Below, in pieces: positions 22,725 to 31,525 of a DNA stretch of 52,230 nt. Source of the DNA: Chara braunii (Eukaryota; Streptophyta; Charophyceae; Charales; Characeae). Positions within the stretch are counted from its first letter, which is position 1. Each line of letters starts with the position of its first letter. Made by a program: the position numbers and the translations under genes. The stretch lies in assembly GCA_003427395.1 (NCBI GenBank), contig BFEA01000849.1, positions 418,720-470,949 of the forward strand, read 5' to 3'. Under the pieces are notes generated by a model. That model saw only the letters and a program-made list of their open reading frames with translations, searched no databases and had not been told where the DNA came from.

Positions 22725-23927
22725 TGTCACATACCGTAAAGGTGCAGACCAGAACAAGAACTGACCTCTCTCACATAGTACAAGATAGCGCAGCTGAAGG
22801 CTAATATACCAATGATCCGAACCATCAATGTTGCCATGCAGACCAAACATACATCATCATCATTCCATGGTGTGAAGGGGCCTGGCGCTCACACAGGAAG
22901 AATGCGCCAGTCCCCAACCATACACAGACGAAGAAGAGGGGGGTTTAGACGAAGAGGAGGGGAAGATGGGGATGTCGTCAACACCAAGTTTTCGGTACAG
23001 GTCCCAAATAATCCCTCGTCAAATGTCTGAATCCCAATGTCAAGTCTGGATCCAAATGTCGTCAAGTCCCAAAGTCACCAACCTCTCTCTCTCTCGTAGT
23101 CTGCAGATACTGAGAAGTCAGGTAGCGAGAGGGGGAGGAGGAGATGGTGGACTTAGAAGAGGAAGAAGAAGAACTCTCTCTCTCTCTCTCTCTCTCAGAG
23201 TCTGGTACTAACCTGTGAAGGTGGCGCCTTGTTGCAGGTACATCGAAGACAAAGCTGGAGCTATGGCGCCACAGGTAAGTCTCCCTGGCCTCCGCCAACC
23301 ATCTCTCTCTCTCCACTACTACTCTAGCCCCTGATAGCGCCCAGCGCTGAAGACTACTGCTAACGCTACTACTACTACTGCAGCGCTCCTCCAGAGTGCT
23401 GCTGCCGAATCCTGAAGACTGCCTCCTGCCTCCTGCACGTGAAGTGCCTGGGAAGTTCCTATGAACTACCTCGTGACTGTCTGCAGCCTGTAGGGCGGGC
23501 CAGTCTTATATAGTGCTGGCCCGTCCAGGAGGCTGCTCTTGCCAATGCCAAAACGTGTCAGACCTTGGCATTGAAGTTCAAACAAGGGTTGTCTTGAAAA
23601 CAGGCCAAAAATGGCCTGTGCTAAAACCCTGGTCTGGTGCCTAAGTTTCAGGGCAGGTCGATCTTATGAGGGCCTGAAAATGGCCCTCCGTTTCAGGCTG
23701 AAAAGACTCAGGGCCTGGAGGGCCCTGTTTTAGGCTGAAACGACGTAGGGCCTGTAGGCCCTCGTTTTCCGGCTTTCAGGCTGAAAATGACACAGGGCCT
23801 GTAGGCCCTTGTTTTCAAGCTTTTAGGCTGAAAACGACACAGGGCCTGTAGGCCCTTGTTTTCAGGCTTTTAGGCTGAAAATGCTGGTCGGGCCCTGCAG
23901 GCCCGTGTGGCTGTGCAGTATGCCACA
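22725..23927 (-). mobile_element. solo LTR of another family inserted in the Element I LTR, 5-bp target duplication CCATG
   Basis: A 1203-bp insertion with TG...CA ends (TGTCACATACC to ATGCCACA) is flanked by CCATG at 22720-22724 and 23928-23932, and is absent from the left LTR. Orientation is inferred as minus: CTATATAAG on the minus strand (23513-23505) resembles a TATA box, and tandem repeats lie upstream of it as U3 enhancers would. A perfect plus-strand CAGGTAAGT is at 23272-23280. No retroelement coding sequence is inside. Confidence 0.88.
23690..23893. repeat. ~47-bp tandem repeats in the solo LTR
   Basis: Four to five units containing AGGCTGAAAA, CAGGGCCTGTAGGCCC and TTGTTTTCA. The last units repeat at 47 bp and earlier ones are shorter. 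Each contains the near-palindrome GGGCCTGTAGGCCC. Confidence 0.85.
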
Positions 23928-24529
23928 CCATGGCTCCCCCCTTCTTCCTTCTCTCACATGCCAAGGCTATGGCGGACTGCTAAGGGCTCTGCCCTCTTGT
24001 GCAAAGGACAACACAAAGCAGCTATGTCGCTGCTCATCAGGCCGCCATGCCTGACTCTGCCTCGAGCTTCCTTGGTGAGGCACTACCCCAACTGGGGCCT
24101 TCCAGATGCAGCGCCTATCAAGGTGATGACGATGGTGTCCACCATAGCCAGGTAGGTACCTGGCCACTCTCCTCCTTCGCCCCCTTCCTCCTCCTCAGTC
24201 TGGACTGCTCGTCATAGCCATTCTGAGTGCCCAGCTCCTTCGTCGACCACTCAGGCAGCACTCCAAGTCCAGCGCTTAGCTCACGCAGTATGTCGCCAAT
24301 CCTTGCACACCGCAAATGAGGAGGAGCTACTTTCTCCTCCAGAGGATATAGCGGCCTACTTGCCTCTTGGGCGGTGACTTCCTAGGCCTCGCGGCCTCCC
24401 AGCAACCAGTACGTCCTCCCTTTCAGAGGGAAGCATCATTGCAGGCTCTGACATCGTCCGTACAGGCCCTAGACTCAGGCTACTTGGACTGGTACCGTCC
24501 TACCTCTAGCCTACCTCTACCGGGCCTCT

Positions 24530-26001
24530 TTTTTTTTTTAATACAAAAACAGGCCCTTAATGTCCTGGCTCCATTTCCATTCTGGGGAGCATCAGTCCGG
24601 TTCCTATTCCACCGGCAAGTCAGAATAAAAAGTTACATCATAAGTACTCGTCCACGCTTCCTTCCGTCTGGCTGAAGGACCCCTGACCAGCATTGATTGC
24701 TCCAGCATCGTGGAGGATTAACTGTCAGCTTGCCCTGCTTCATCCTTTCCTCTCAGGTCTACTGTGAAAACCTGTCGTATAAAGCATGACTAGCGAAAAA
24801 GGTCCTAGAAGCTGACAAAGCTGACAATTTTGTGTTAACTGTAAATCCCCCATGTGAGGCACCTGATAAGTCTGCTATTCTGAACCGTATTTACCCTAAT
24901 TCTGGCCAATCCTTAACCCTAAACCTTCAACTGTAGGTTTTCCCATCCCTCTGTCCTAAACTTTCCTTTCTCCCCTACTGTTGTCTTCCGAACCCATTTC
25001 CTATATTCGTTATACCTTACTACCCCCTTCACCTTCCTTGCCTTGCCTCACTTTAATTCTTATGGCTGCCTCAGTTCCTGTGTTAAAGGTTGATCATCTA
25101 TAGTGACCTCCTGGCACTCCTCTTTGAACCAATGGAAGATAAGTCTCTCTCCTTCCGTAGTTGCTACTTTGCCCTGGGCTAGTACCGATTTCTGAAATTT
25201 GGTTAAGGTATCCTTTGCCCTTTCTGGGTTGAGAGCCACTTGCTTCGTTGTCCTTCTCCATAATGCCCTAACCTCTGTCTCCAATAGGCTATAGAGAATT
25301 GCCTTAGCTTCCATTCTAGTCATCGGAATCTTGCCCACCACCTGCTGACATCTTCGTTTCCAGATTGTCCATAAAGTGTACTGTCTCAGAAGCTGAAAGA
25401 TAATTTTGTGTCCTGTCCGCCATCCCTTTATCAATATTAGTTTTCTGTTTCTCGGGAAGGGGACCTCCGTAGTGTGTGTCCATAATGAACGAGCTAGGGA
25501 CCAGAGATGTTCTGCCTCCGGGCAATGGAGCAAGCAATGGACCAGTGTTTCCTTAACGCCTCCCTTACACATAACACAGTCTTGATCTGCGTCATTCCTA
25601 TTGAGCCTGTTTCGCTTATCGAACAGCCCGACGTTGACTGGGAGTGCTACATGAAAGATGAGCCACTGCATGCTCCTGACCTTGGCCGATCTGATACTGT
25701 GCAAAGATGACCATGGTAACCTTTCTACCTGTTCCCTTGATATATCCACTCTCTTCTCCCATCTTATCGACAAAATGTGATTCAAATGGCATGATCTCCC
25801 CCTCAGACGATAGCCCAATTTAGTGGTGTACTGGAGTATATTAAATTTCCTGGGTACTCTTGATAAGCTTCCCTTGATGTTCCATGCCCACTCTGCTGGA
25901 TCGATTTCCAGATCCCGAATGGCTGTCAGTGGCTCAAATATCGTAAAATCTTCATTCTTCACCACTCTGACCTTTCTTAAGGTGCTTTTCTTAATGGCGA
26001 T
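24530..26001 (-). mobile_element. 5'-truncated LINE with poly(A) tail and 14-bp target duplication
   Basis: TCTACCGGGCCTCT at 24516-24529 is repeated at 26002-26015. Ten Ts at 24530-24539 represent the minus-strand poly(A) tail, followed by about 520 bases of 3' UTR and the end of ORF2. The left LTR of Element I shows the uninterrupted equivalent near 15105. Truncation at the 5' side with target-site duplication is the signature of target-primed reverse transcription. Confidence 0.93.
25060..26001 (-). pseudogene. LINE ORF2 C-terminus with zf-RVT zinc finger, 5'-truncated
   Basis: The frame is open from the insertion junction (26001) to the stop at 25060, about 313 codons. It contains VRSMQWLIFHVALPVNVGLF followed by C-x2-C-x9-H-x4-C (QDCVMCKGGVKETLVHCLLHC) and PEAEHLWSLA. 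That is the zinc-binding region found after the RT domain of plant LINE ORF2 proteins. The endonuclease and RT domains are lost. The rest is a basic helical tail ending ELRQP. The lack of internal stops suggests a fairly recent insertion. Confidence 0.9.
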
Positions 26002-26416
26002 TCTACCGGGCCTCTAAAAATGCCACTTTTTGTCTTCTTCTGCTCGGCCTCGAGTACGCGACACTTCCTACCACTACTTGAGTGGTACTGGCCTACCTGG
26101 TACTTGAGTGTTTTCCCCGCTTCAAGTGTTGCGGGCCTACACCCGCTACTTGAGTGTTTTTCCCGCTGCAACCCTCAAAGTCACGGCCACTGGTAAGTAC
26201 CGGCCCTGCAGGTCCTCCAAACCAACAAGTACCCTTGCGGGTCACACACACACTCAGGCCGACAAGCACTCAGACTGGCACGCAGACCAGCAGGCACGCA
26301 CACACACTGACTTAGAAATCACAGCAGAATGTGGGAATCTCAGCAAGGCATACATTCCAGAGGCAAATCCCAGAAATTAGCAGTGTTCTCAGTCTGCGTT
26401 TTGGCGGGTCATTACA

Positions 26417-26585
26417 TATCCTTAGAAACTTGAGATAGCTGACACATGTGCAACATGTGGATGTGCTGGTGAGGATGAAAAAAAGTCAGATTATAGTCAA
26501 TAGCTTGAAGCCTTGATTCTGATCTCCGCATTCTGCATGAGAAGTAATACCCTGATGGGGAATCTGCCGGATTGGTTATCTTTCT

Positions 26586-26634
<49 letters not shown>

Positions 26635-26743
26635 GTTATTTTTTTTTTTTTTTTTTTTTTTCTTGTCTTGTCTTTGGCCTCATATTTTGCCTTGTCTTTG
26701 ACGTTGTCCTTTGCCTTGTCTTATCTTTTTTTTTTTGGTTTTG
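26417..26743. other. poly(T)-rich spacer
   Basis: T runs occupy 26588-26633 and 26639-26661, followed by degenerate CCTTGTCTT-type repeats to about 26725. No gene is visible. The runs could be the minus-strand poly(A) of a retroposon, but no duplication was found. Confidence 0.7.
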
Positions 26744-27841
26744 TGCAATAACCCGCTTCAATATGCCTAGTTGACTGTCTAAGGGCCACTCACAGGCCAA
26801 CATCGGCCTTGGGCCGCATCGCCAAGAGGCGGGACCCCAAATGTTGAGTTCAGGGGCCCTGCGCCCGACAGCTGACCGAAAGTCAACTGTACGAGGCCCT
26901 CCAGTCAAAGTCTGCATGGACCCAGCCCAGGCTGCCGGTCAGACACACACTTGTTTGTATGCAGGTATCCAGACAGCATTCAGACCAAGTGGAAGTTTGT
27001 AACTGTACCAGATCCAGGCCGTCGGCTGTGAGTCAATCTGATCCACCGTGGCTGGAAGACCGGAGGCAGGTCAACGTCATCAACGCTACTTAAGGCCCCT
27101 GCCTCGGGGAGTCAACATTCAGTCTGGCTATGCTGACTTGACGCTGGCTTGATGCTGGCTCGACGCTGGTGCGATGCTGGCTTGACGATGGCTGGACGCT
27201 GGCACCTTGTGACGACGACGTGAGACTGCTGCACGTGTGCTGGCGCCTCTCTGCTCTGGCGCCAGCTGTCTTCTTGCTTGCTGACATGGTGCATGCCATG
27301 CTGTCTTCGATATTGCTGACGTGGCACATGCCACCTGTCTACATTGCTGATGTGGCGTATGCCACCTGTCTACATTGCTGACGCGGCATTGCCACACTGT
27401 CTATATTGCTGAGTTGGGCGCGACAAGGAGGGAGATCGGGATCTGTGGATTGATTGAGAGAGAAAGGATACTTACCTGATGTCAGTGTCGACATTGCGTG
27501 CTGTTGTGACGTCTTCATGGGAGAACTGTGCCACGTGGCACTCTGATGTGATCAGGCCCTGTCAGACTCGTTTCTTGGACACTGTTTGCTGACGTGGAGG
27601 CGAGGAGGAGGCCCGGACAAGGAGAAGGAGAAGGAATCGAGGGGCTACTATCTATGTGGTCATTGATGGATACTTACTCTTCCACCCTCTAAGTCTATCC
27701 TCCCCCACCTCTCCTTCGTCCACTGGTTAGGAGACATTGTATCACGGAGCACATTTCATGATTATTGGAGACATTATTCAGCGCTGAGATATCTTGTACT
27801 TCGACACTTGACGAGTGTTCCTCCAGACTGAGTTCATTACA
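26744..27841 (+). repeat. LTR, plus orientation, sister of the solo LTR at 12319
   Basis: It begins TGCAATAACCC and ends GTTCATTACA, followed at once by a PBS. Reverse-complement correspondence with 12319-13559 is clear, for example ACACTTGTTTGTATGCAGGT and the G-box palindrome (27528-27541). It carries a 31-34-bp repeat patch (27280-27420) and an antisense donor CAGGTAAGT (27478-27470). No second LTR was identified in the window. Confidence 0.87.
27528..27541. promoter_or_regulatory. G-box palindrome GTGCCACGTGGCAC
   Basis: Identical to 12601-12614 in the sister LTR despite divergence around it. The core CACGTG is a classic plant bZIP/bHLH site. Confidence 0.6.
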
Positions 27842-27844
27842 ATT

Positions 27845-27856
27845 TGGTATCGGAGC
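27845..27856 (+). promoter_or_regulatory. primer-binding site, initiator-Met tRNA type
   Basis: TGGTATCGGAGC starts three bases after the LTR end and matches the PBS of the other elements in the window. Confidence 0.88.
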
Positions 27857-27900
27857 TTACATTCTTTGTCCCGATCTGCTGTTGTGCGCCAGTGTGCGCC

Positions 27901-27909
27901 CAGGTAAGT
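27901..27909 (+). promoter_or_regulatory. perfect 5' splice-donor consensus in the leader
   Basis: CAGGTAAGT, sense to the LTR at 26744 and 45 bases beyond its PBS. This is where a leader intron or a subgenomic splice could start. Use is unproven. Confidence 0.4.
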
Positions 27910-28116
27910 GGGGGGAAGTGCCGCGCGGTGATTGAAACGCATCTATAGACGTGCACGATTATCATCGCTAGACATCGATTGACGCGCGCACTCACTTATC
28001 CCCCCCTGAAGATAATGACGTGGACTGAAGACGGCAACATTGCTTATGTGGCGCATTGTTGTTGACGTGGCTATCAAATACCGGTGAGAACATCGTTGGC
28101 TGTGGTGCTGATGTGG

Positions 28117-28201
28117 NNNNNNNNNNNNNNNNNNNNNNNNNNNNNNNNNNNNNNNNNNNNNNNNNNNNNNNNNNNNNNNNNNNNNNNNNNNNNNNNNNNN
28201 N
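28117..28201. other. assembly gap, 85 Ns
   Basis: Run of 85 N. Any reading frame drawn across it is meaningless. Confidence 0.99.

Positions 28202-28261
<60 letters not shown>
28202..28261. repeat. (AG)30 microsatellite beside the gap
   Basis: Pure AG run abutting the N gap, which probably failed to assemble because of it. Confidence 0.97.
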
Positions 28262-28266
<5 letters not shown>

Positions 28267-28570
28267 GGACTGCTGATGTGGAAGCACTGCCTATGTGGCA
28301 TGACGCGAGGGTGCTGACGTGGCATCCAGGTATTGGCAGGGTATTGTTTGACGTGGCACGTACCTGTGTCGCGGCTTACCTGCTGACGTGGCGCTCTATA
28401 CTCCAGCTGAACCTTCGATCTGATGTGGCATACCAGTTGTGGATGATCTGGCAGACTATCCTTGCTGACGTGGCACCCTTCCTGAAGGCCTATCAGCCGC
28501 TGACGCTGACGCTTACGTGGCAACTCTGCGGAGGTGCTGCGTTGGCATGCCAGGGTGACACGTGGCAGGG

Positions 28571-29043
28571 ACTGTGCACTGCCGTTGGTGAGAAGTGGAT
28601 ACTTGCACTTGTGTGCTAGCGGGCGGTACAGCATCACGATTTGGCAATAGTTCCACGCGTCAGCCCTTGTGCCTGACCGCATTGGCATTCCCAGGGGAAA
28701 GTCAGAAGAGGATGAGCTGCTGACATATTGATTGTTTGTTGTGTTGGCCGACTCTACTCACTTGTGTTGGCTGTTCTGTGGATGCTGTGCATACTTACCT
28801 GTGTTGTTGTGTCTTCATCACACTGGCCGTGGCTGCGGTACCTGTACACTCTCGTTAGGAACGTCATCACACAGAACAGACAGCAGGATTAGAAGTGGAA
28901 GAAATTGAAAATTTTTCCCTTATTTATTGTTGTTTATTTATTTCTTGCTGTAGGAAATTCGAAATTAATTAGTGTGGCCGTGGAATTGATTATTGTCTTT
29001 TAAGTTGTAATTATTTATTGTGTGACAGACACACATTGTAAAA
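28571..29043. other. no gene recognised; transition to AT-rich DNA
   Basis: Composition becomes AT-rich after about 28900. A minus-strand CAGGTAAGT lies at 28801-28793. The AT-rich, low-repeat DNA may be the upstream region of the ORF at 29044. Confidence 0.5.
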
Positions 29044-29412
29044 ATGTGTTTCATCTGGAATTGTTTGCGTTCCTCCATCTTGACTCGCTTTATTCTTCTC
29101 TTCCTCTTCCCTGTCTCCATCACCTTCTTCGCTGACGAAGAGGGTGGTGAAATCAAAACCCGTAGCCAAGTTGTGAACAGATGGCAGCAGATGCTGAACC
29201 GTCTCCATCAGTTGATCACAAAACTACATGACGCTGGAGAAGATGTTGAGCAGCACGTGCGCAGCCAGTTCAATCTGCGGGCAGCAGGAGGCGAACTAAA
29301 GAAGGCTGACGCTACTGTTCAGATGATGGAAACCAGCTGTCGTGTGCAAAGGACAATTGATCTGAGCCGAGCGGCTCTAAATAAATTTGTGATTGATCAA
29401 CTGCGGGGATAG
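29044..29412 (+). CDS. candidate small secreted helical protein, 122 aa
   Basis: It starts at ATG in a favourable context (AAAAATGTG, A at -3). Residues 1-30 have a basic/hydrophobic N-terminus (TRFILLFLFPVSITFFA), then an acidic DEEGGE, as in a cleavable signal peptide. The remaining ~90 residues are predicted amphipathic helix (RWQQMLNRLHQLITKLHDAG) with one cysteine and no domain I recognise. A second frame at 29430-29561 encodes an acidic 43-residue tail (EEQGERSEQNEEPELSEE). GT at 29389 and AG at 29429 would fuse the two in frame, removing 41 bases, which is very short for an intron. The flanks lack LTR features. It could be a real single- or two-exon gene or a chance ORF. No function is proposed. 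Confidence 0.4.
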   Translation: MCFIWNCLRSSILTRFILLFLFPVSITFFADEEGGEIKTRSQVVNRWQQMLNRLHQLITKLHDAGEDVEQHVRSQFNLRAAGGELKKADATVQMMETSCRVQRTIDLSRAALNKFVIDQLRG

Positions 29413-29429
29413 CTGATGAAGGGGCTTAG

Positions 29430-29561
29430 AAAGAAGAAGAGCAAGGAGAGAGAAGTGAACAGAACGAAGAACCAGAACTGTCTGAAGAGATAATGGAGGG
29501 AAATATCAAACAATTAGAAGATGCATTGAATGTTGACTTGGACCAAAAGTTACGACCCTGA
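29430..29561 (+). CDS. possible second exon: acidic C-terminal tail
   Basis: An open frame of 43 codons to TGA, beginning just after an AG dinucleotide. It is rich in Glu/Gln and then reads IMEGNIKQLEDALNVDLDQK. It is preceded in its own frame by TAG at 29427-29429, so it needs splicing or a frameshift to join the upstream ORF. Confidence 0.25.
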   Translation, partial: KEEEQGERSEQNEEPELSEEIMEGNIKQLEDALNVDLDQKLRP

Positions 29562-30390
29562 CTCATGACTGTGCGGATTTGAACTGAGTTCATTGTACAT
29601 GACTGTGCGGATTGGAACCGAGTTAATTGCACTGCATTTCTTTTCGCTTTTTGGGGGGGTAATAAATTTACTGAAAAATCAAATCTGAGTGATGACAAAT
29701 GAAGGTGTTGATGGATCAAACTCGACAGCTGGTTGCCGAATGGATCATGGATATATTATAATATTCATGTAGTGTTACATTTTGTTGATATGCACTGGTT
29801 AACCTTGCTATTGTTCTGGTGCGGTTTCCAAATTTGATGGTTTAGCAACATTGAACCAGAATTATCGTCTTTCTTTGAAATCAGCAGAGTCTTAGAAACT
29901 TAGAAAGTTAATTATCATCTGTCGTTTCATGGCTTAGTAATACCAAACCATGTTTGAGGTTTTCTAGGTGTGTTATTAGTACAAGTGATACTCTTATGCA
30001 GTGGTTGGAGGACAATGATGTGAGGAGGATGATTTGTGGATGACGTGAGGACAATGTGAGGATAATATAAGAATAATTTGTCGATGGTGATATGAGAACA
30101 ATGGAATGTGGACTCTTAAGGGCATCTCATCAATAATCAATTACAAGGTCTGATTGCACAGTGGGCTTGATTGCAGATTTCTCCTAGAGTTGTCAGAAGG
30201 CCAACCCATCACAAGCAGTGAACATCCATTTTCAGAACGAAGCTGGAGTGATGCTCCATGGAATCCGCAAGCAAGGTATGTCGTAGTATTGAGTATTGAC
30301 TGTGATGATTACATGTGTTGAATGAACTTGAATCATTTGTTGAATGATTGTTGACAAAGCACTTGTGATAAAGCAAGAAGGATGTTTTAA
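29562..30390. other. AT-rich non-coding DNA with a short duplication
   Basis: CATGACTGTGCGGATT is repeated at about 29564 and 29599 with similar following bases, a two-copy ~35-bp tandem. AGGACAATGTGAGGATAAT-type words repeat loosely near 30000-30100. No ORF of note. Confidence 0.5.
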
Positions 30391-30406
30391 GACACTCATT
30401 GTAGGG

Positions 30407-30438
<32 letters not shown>

Positions 30439-30451
30439 CACTCATTGTAGG
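30391..30451. mobile_element. poly(A)-only retroposition scar with 15-bp target duplication
   Basis: GACACTCATTGTAGG occurs at 30391-30405 and again at 30437-30451. Between the copies there is only a G and 30 As. This is what target-primed reverse transcription leaves if cDNA synthesis stops within the poly(A) tail. The duplication length is close to that of the LINE at 24530 (14 bp). Confidence 0.75.
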
Positions 30452-31109
30452 AATTCAGCATTGCATTTTACTAATTTTTTAGTATTTTTTACCTTGGAGA
30501 GAGAGATCAGCCGTTTCGCTTGAGTTTTTGCTTTTATAAAATTTTTATTATTTTTCAGGGAAATTTGTTGAATACTGAAATGTGAAGTATCAGGGCCCTC
30601 AGCATGCTGGAAACAGCGCCGGGTCCGCCGAAAGTGAAGGCTAGCCTGCGGAAATTCATGATGCCCTATTTGAGGCCGATGTGAGCAGAGTGGGGCCTGT
30701 GGGTTGGTTGCTGCACACAGCATCTCCAACCAACCGGTAGCTCGGTTGGTTGCAGATGCTGGGGCCCAGCCAAGGTGTTGAGGCCCAGGGCACATACAGT
30801 TGAGCCCCATCACATTCTGGAAGGTCTCTGGGCGCAGCAAGTGGAACAGGGGACAACCAGTCCAGCCAGGCCAGGAGCCTCGCATCCAGCACAAAAGGAA
30901 GTGAAGCTGCCACAAAAAAACAGGCGTTTTCATCGAAACTGCCGTATTTCCTGGAATTTTTACTTTTTCTTGGTTTTTCTTTTTGCCTGATATTGATGTT
31001 TGTATTATGACCCTGCATAGTTTGTTTGCAAAAGTTTCGACAACATTGCTTGTAGCGATGCGGCGAAAAACCCCGAATTTTTGGTTTTTCATTAACCGCT
31101 AGTGCCAAG
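30452..31109. other. no gene recognised; 216-codon minus ORF without known domain
   Basis: A minus-strand frame at 31092-30442 is open for 216 codons but has no motif I recognise, and its composition (mixed Cys, Pro, Lys) does not look like a known retroelement protein. The plus strand shows GGTTGGTTGCAGATG-type local repeats at 30710-30760. It may be degraded LTR or host DNA. Confidence 0.4.
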
Positions 31110-31485
31110 ATAGGTGAGGGACACTGTTGACATTGGTGTTGGAGGTGAGAAGAGGGCTTTCATTATCAGGTGACTTGCCCTCAGGCTGTGAGGAAGAGAG
31201 GAAGGCCAGTAGGAGTCCCCTTAGCCCTTCTAGAGGGGAGGACTCCATAGCCCTAGTGATAGGAGTTTGCCGTAGCCAAAGAAAGACTGAGGGAAGGAGA
31301 AGGATGAGGGTTTGAGGGAGAAGGAAGCCATAGCTAGAAGACAAGTGTGCAAGGGAAGAGAGAACTCCATCAAGGTGGACATCTCAAGACCAAGACACTA
31401 GAGGAGGTGAGTGGGAAAAGGAGAAGGTGCTCCCTTTCTTCATCATCTTCCCCTTGTTTTTCTTCTTCTTCTTCTTCTTTTTTTN

Positions 31486-31525
<40 letters not shown>

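Larger units (their letters stand above)
14151..26416 (-). mobile_element. Element I: structurally complete Ty3/gypsy retrotransposon, mutated, with nested insertions
   Basis: Left and right LTRs share the plus-strand start TGTTACGATCCTGG (14151, 22377) and end GGTCATTACA (15506, 26416). On the minus strand a PBS lies inside the right LTR (22375-22362) and a PPT inside the left LTR (15519-15507), so the element reads right to left: LTR, leader, gag, protease, RT, RNase H, integrase, LTR. All coding regions carry stops or frameshifts. The 5' LTR contains two later insertions. The 4-bp flanks TTTC and TATC differ at one position, so a decayed target duplication is possible. Confidence 0.9.
22377..26416 (-). 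repeat. 5' LTR of Element I, split by two insertions
   Basis: LTR sequence occupies 22377-22724, 23928-24529 and 26002-26416, co-linear with the left LTR. The gaps are a solo LTR and a LINE. A (GAA)n tract at about 22488-22545 matches the one in the other LTR. Confidence 0.88.
28010..28570 (+). repeat. irregular array of TGACGTGG-like boxes
   Basis: About thirteen boxes of the form TGACGTGGC, TGATGTGGC or TTACGTGGC, all on the plus strand, lie between 28018 and 28567, interrupted by the N gap and an AG tract. The spacing is uneven (about 20-45 bp). TGACG and ACGTGGC are cores of plant bZIP sites. It may be LTR or leader DNA of the element with its PBS at 27845. Confidence 0.65.

Noticed and set aside
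28056-28688. ORFs of about 190-200 codons across the N gap
   Set aside because: They include 85 Ns and an AG repeat, so the frame is not real.
30442-31108. 216-codon minus-strand ORF as a host gene
   Set aside because: No recognisable domain, no convincing start context, and overlapping frames are similarly open. Left as unassigned.
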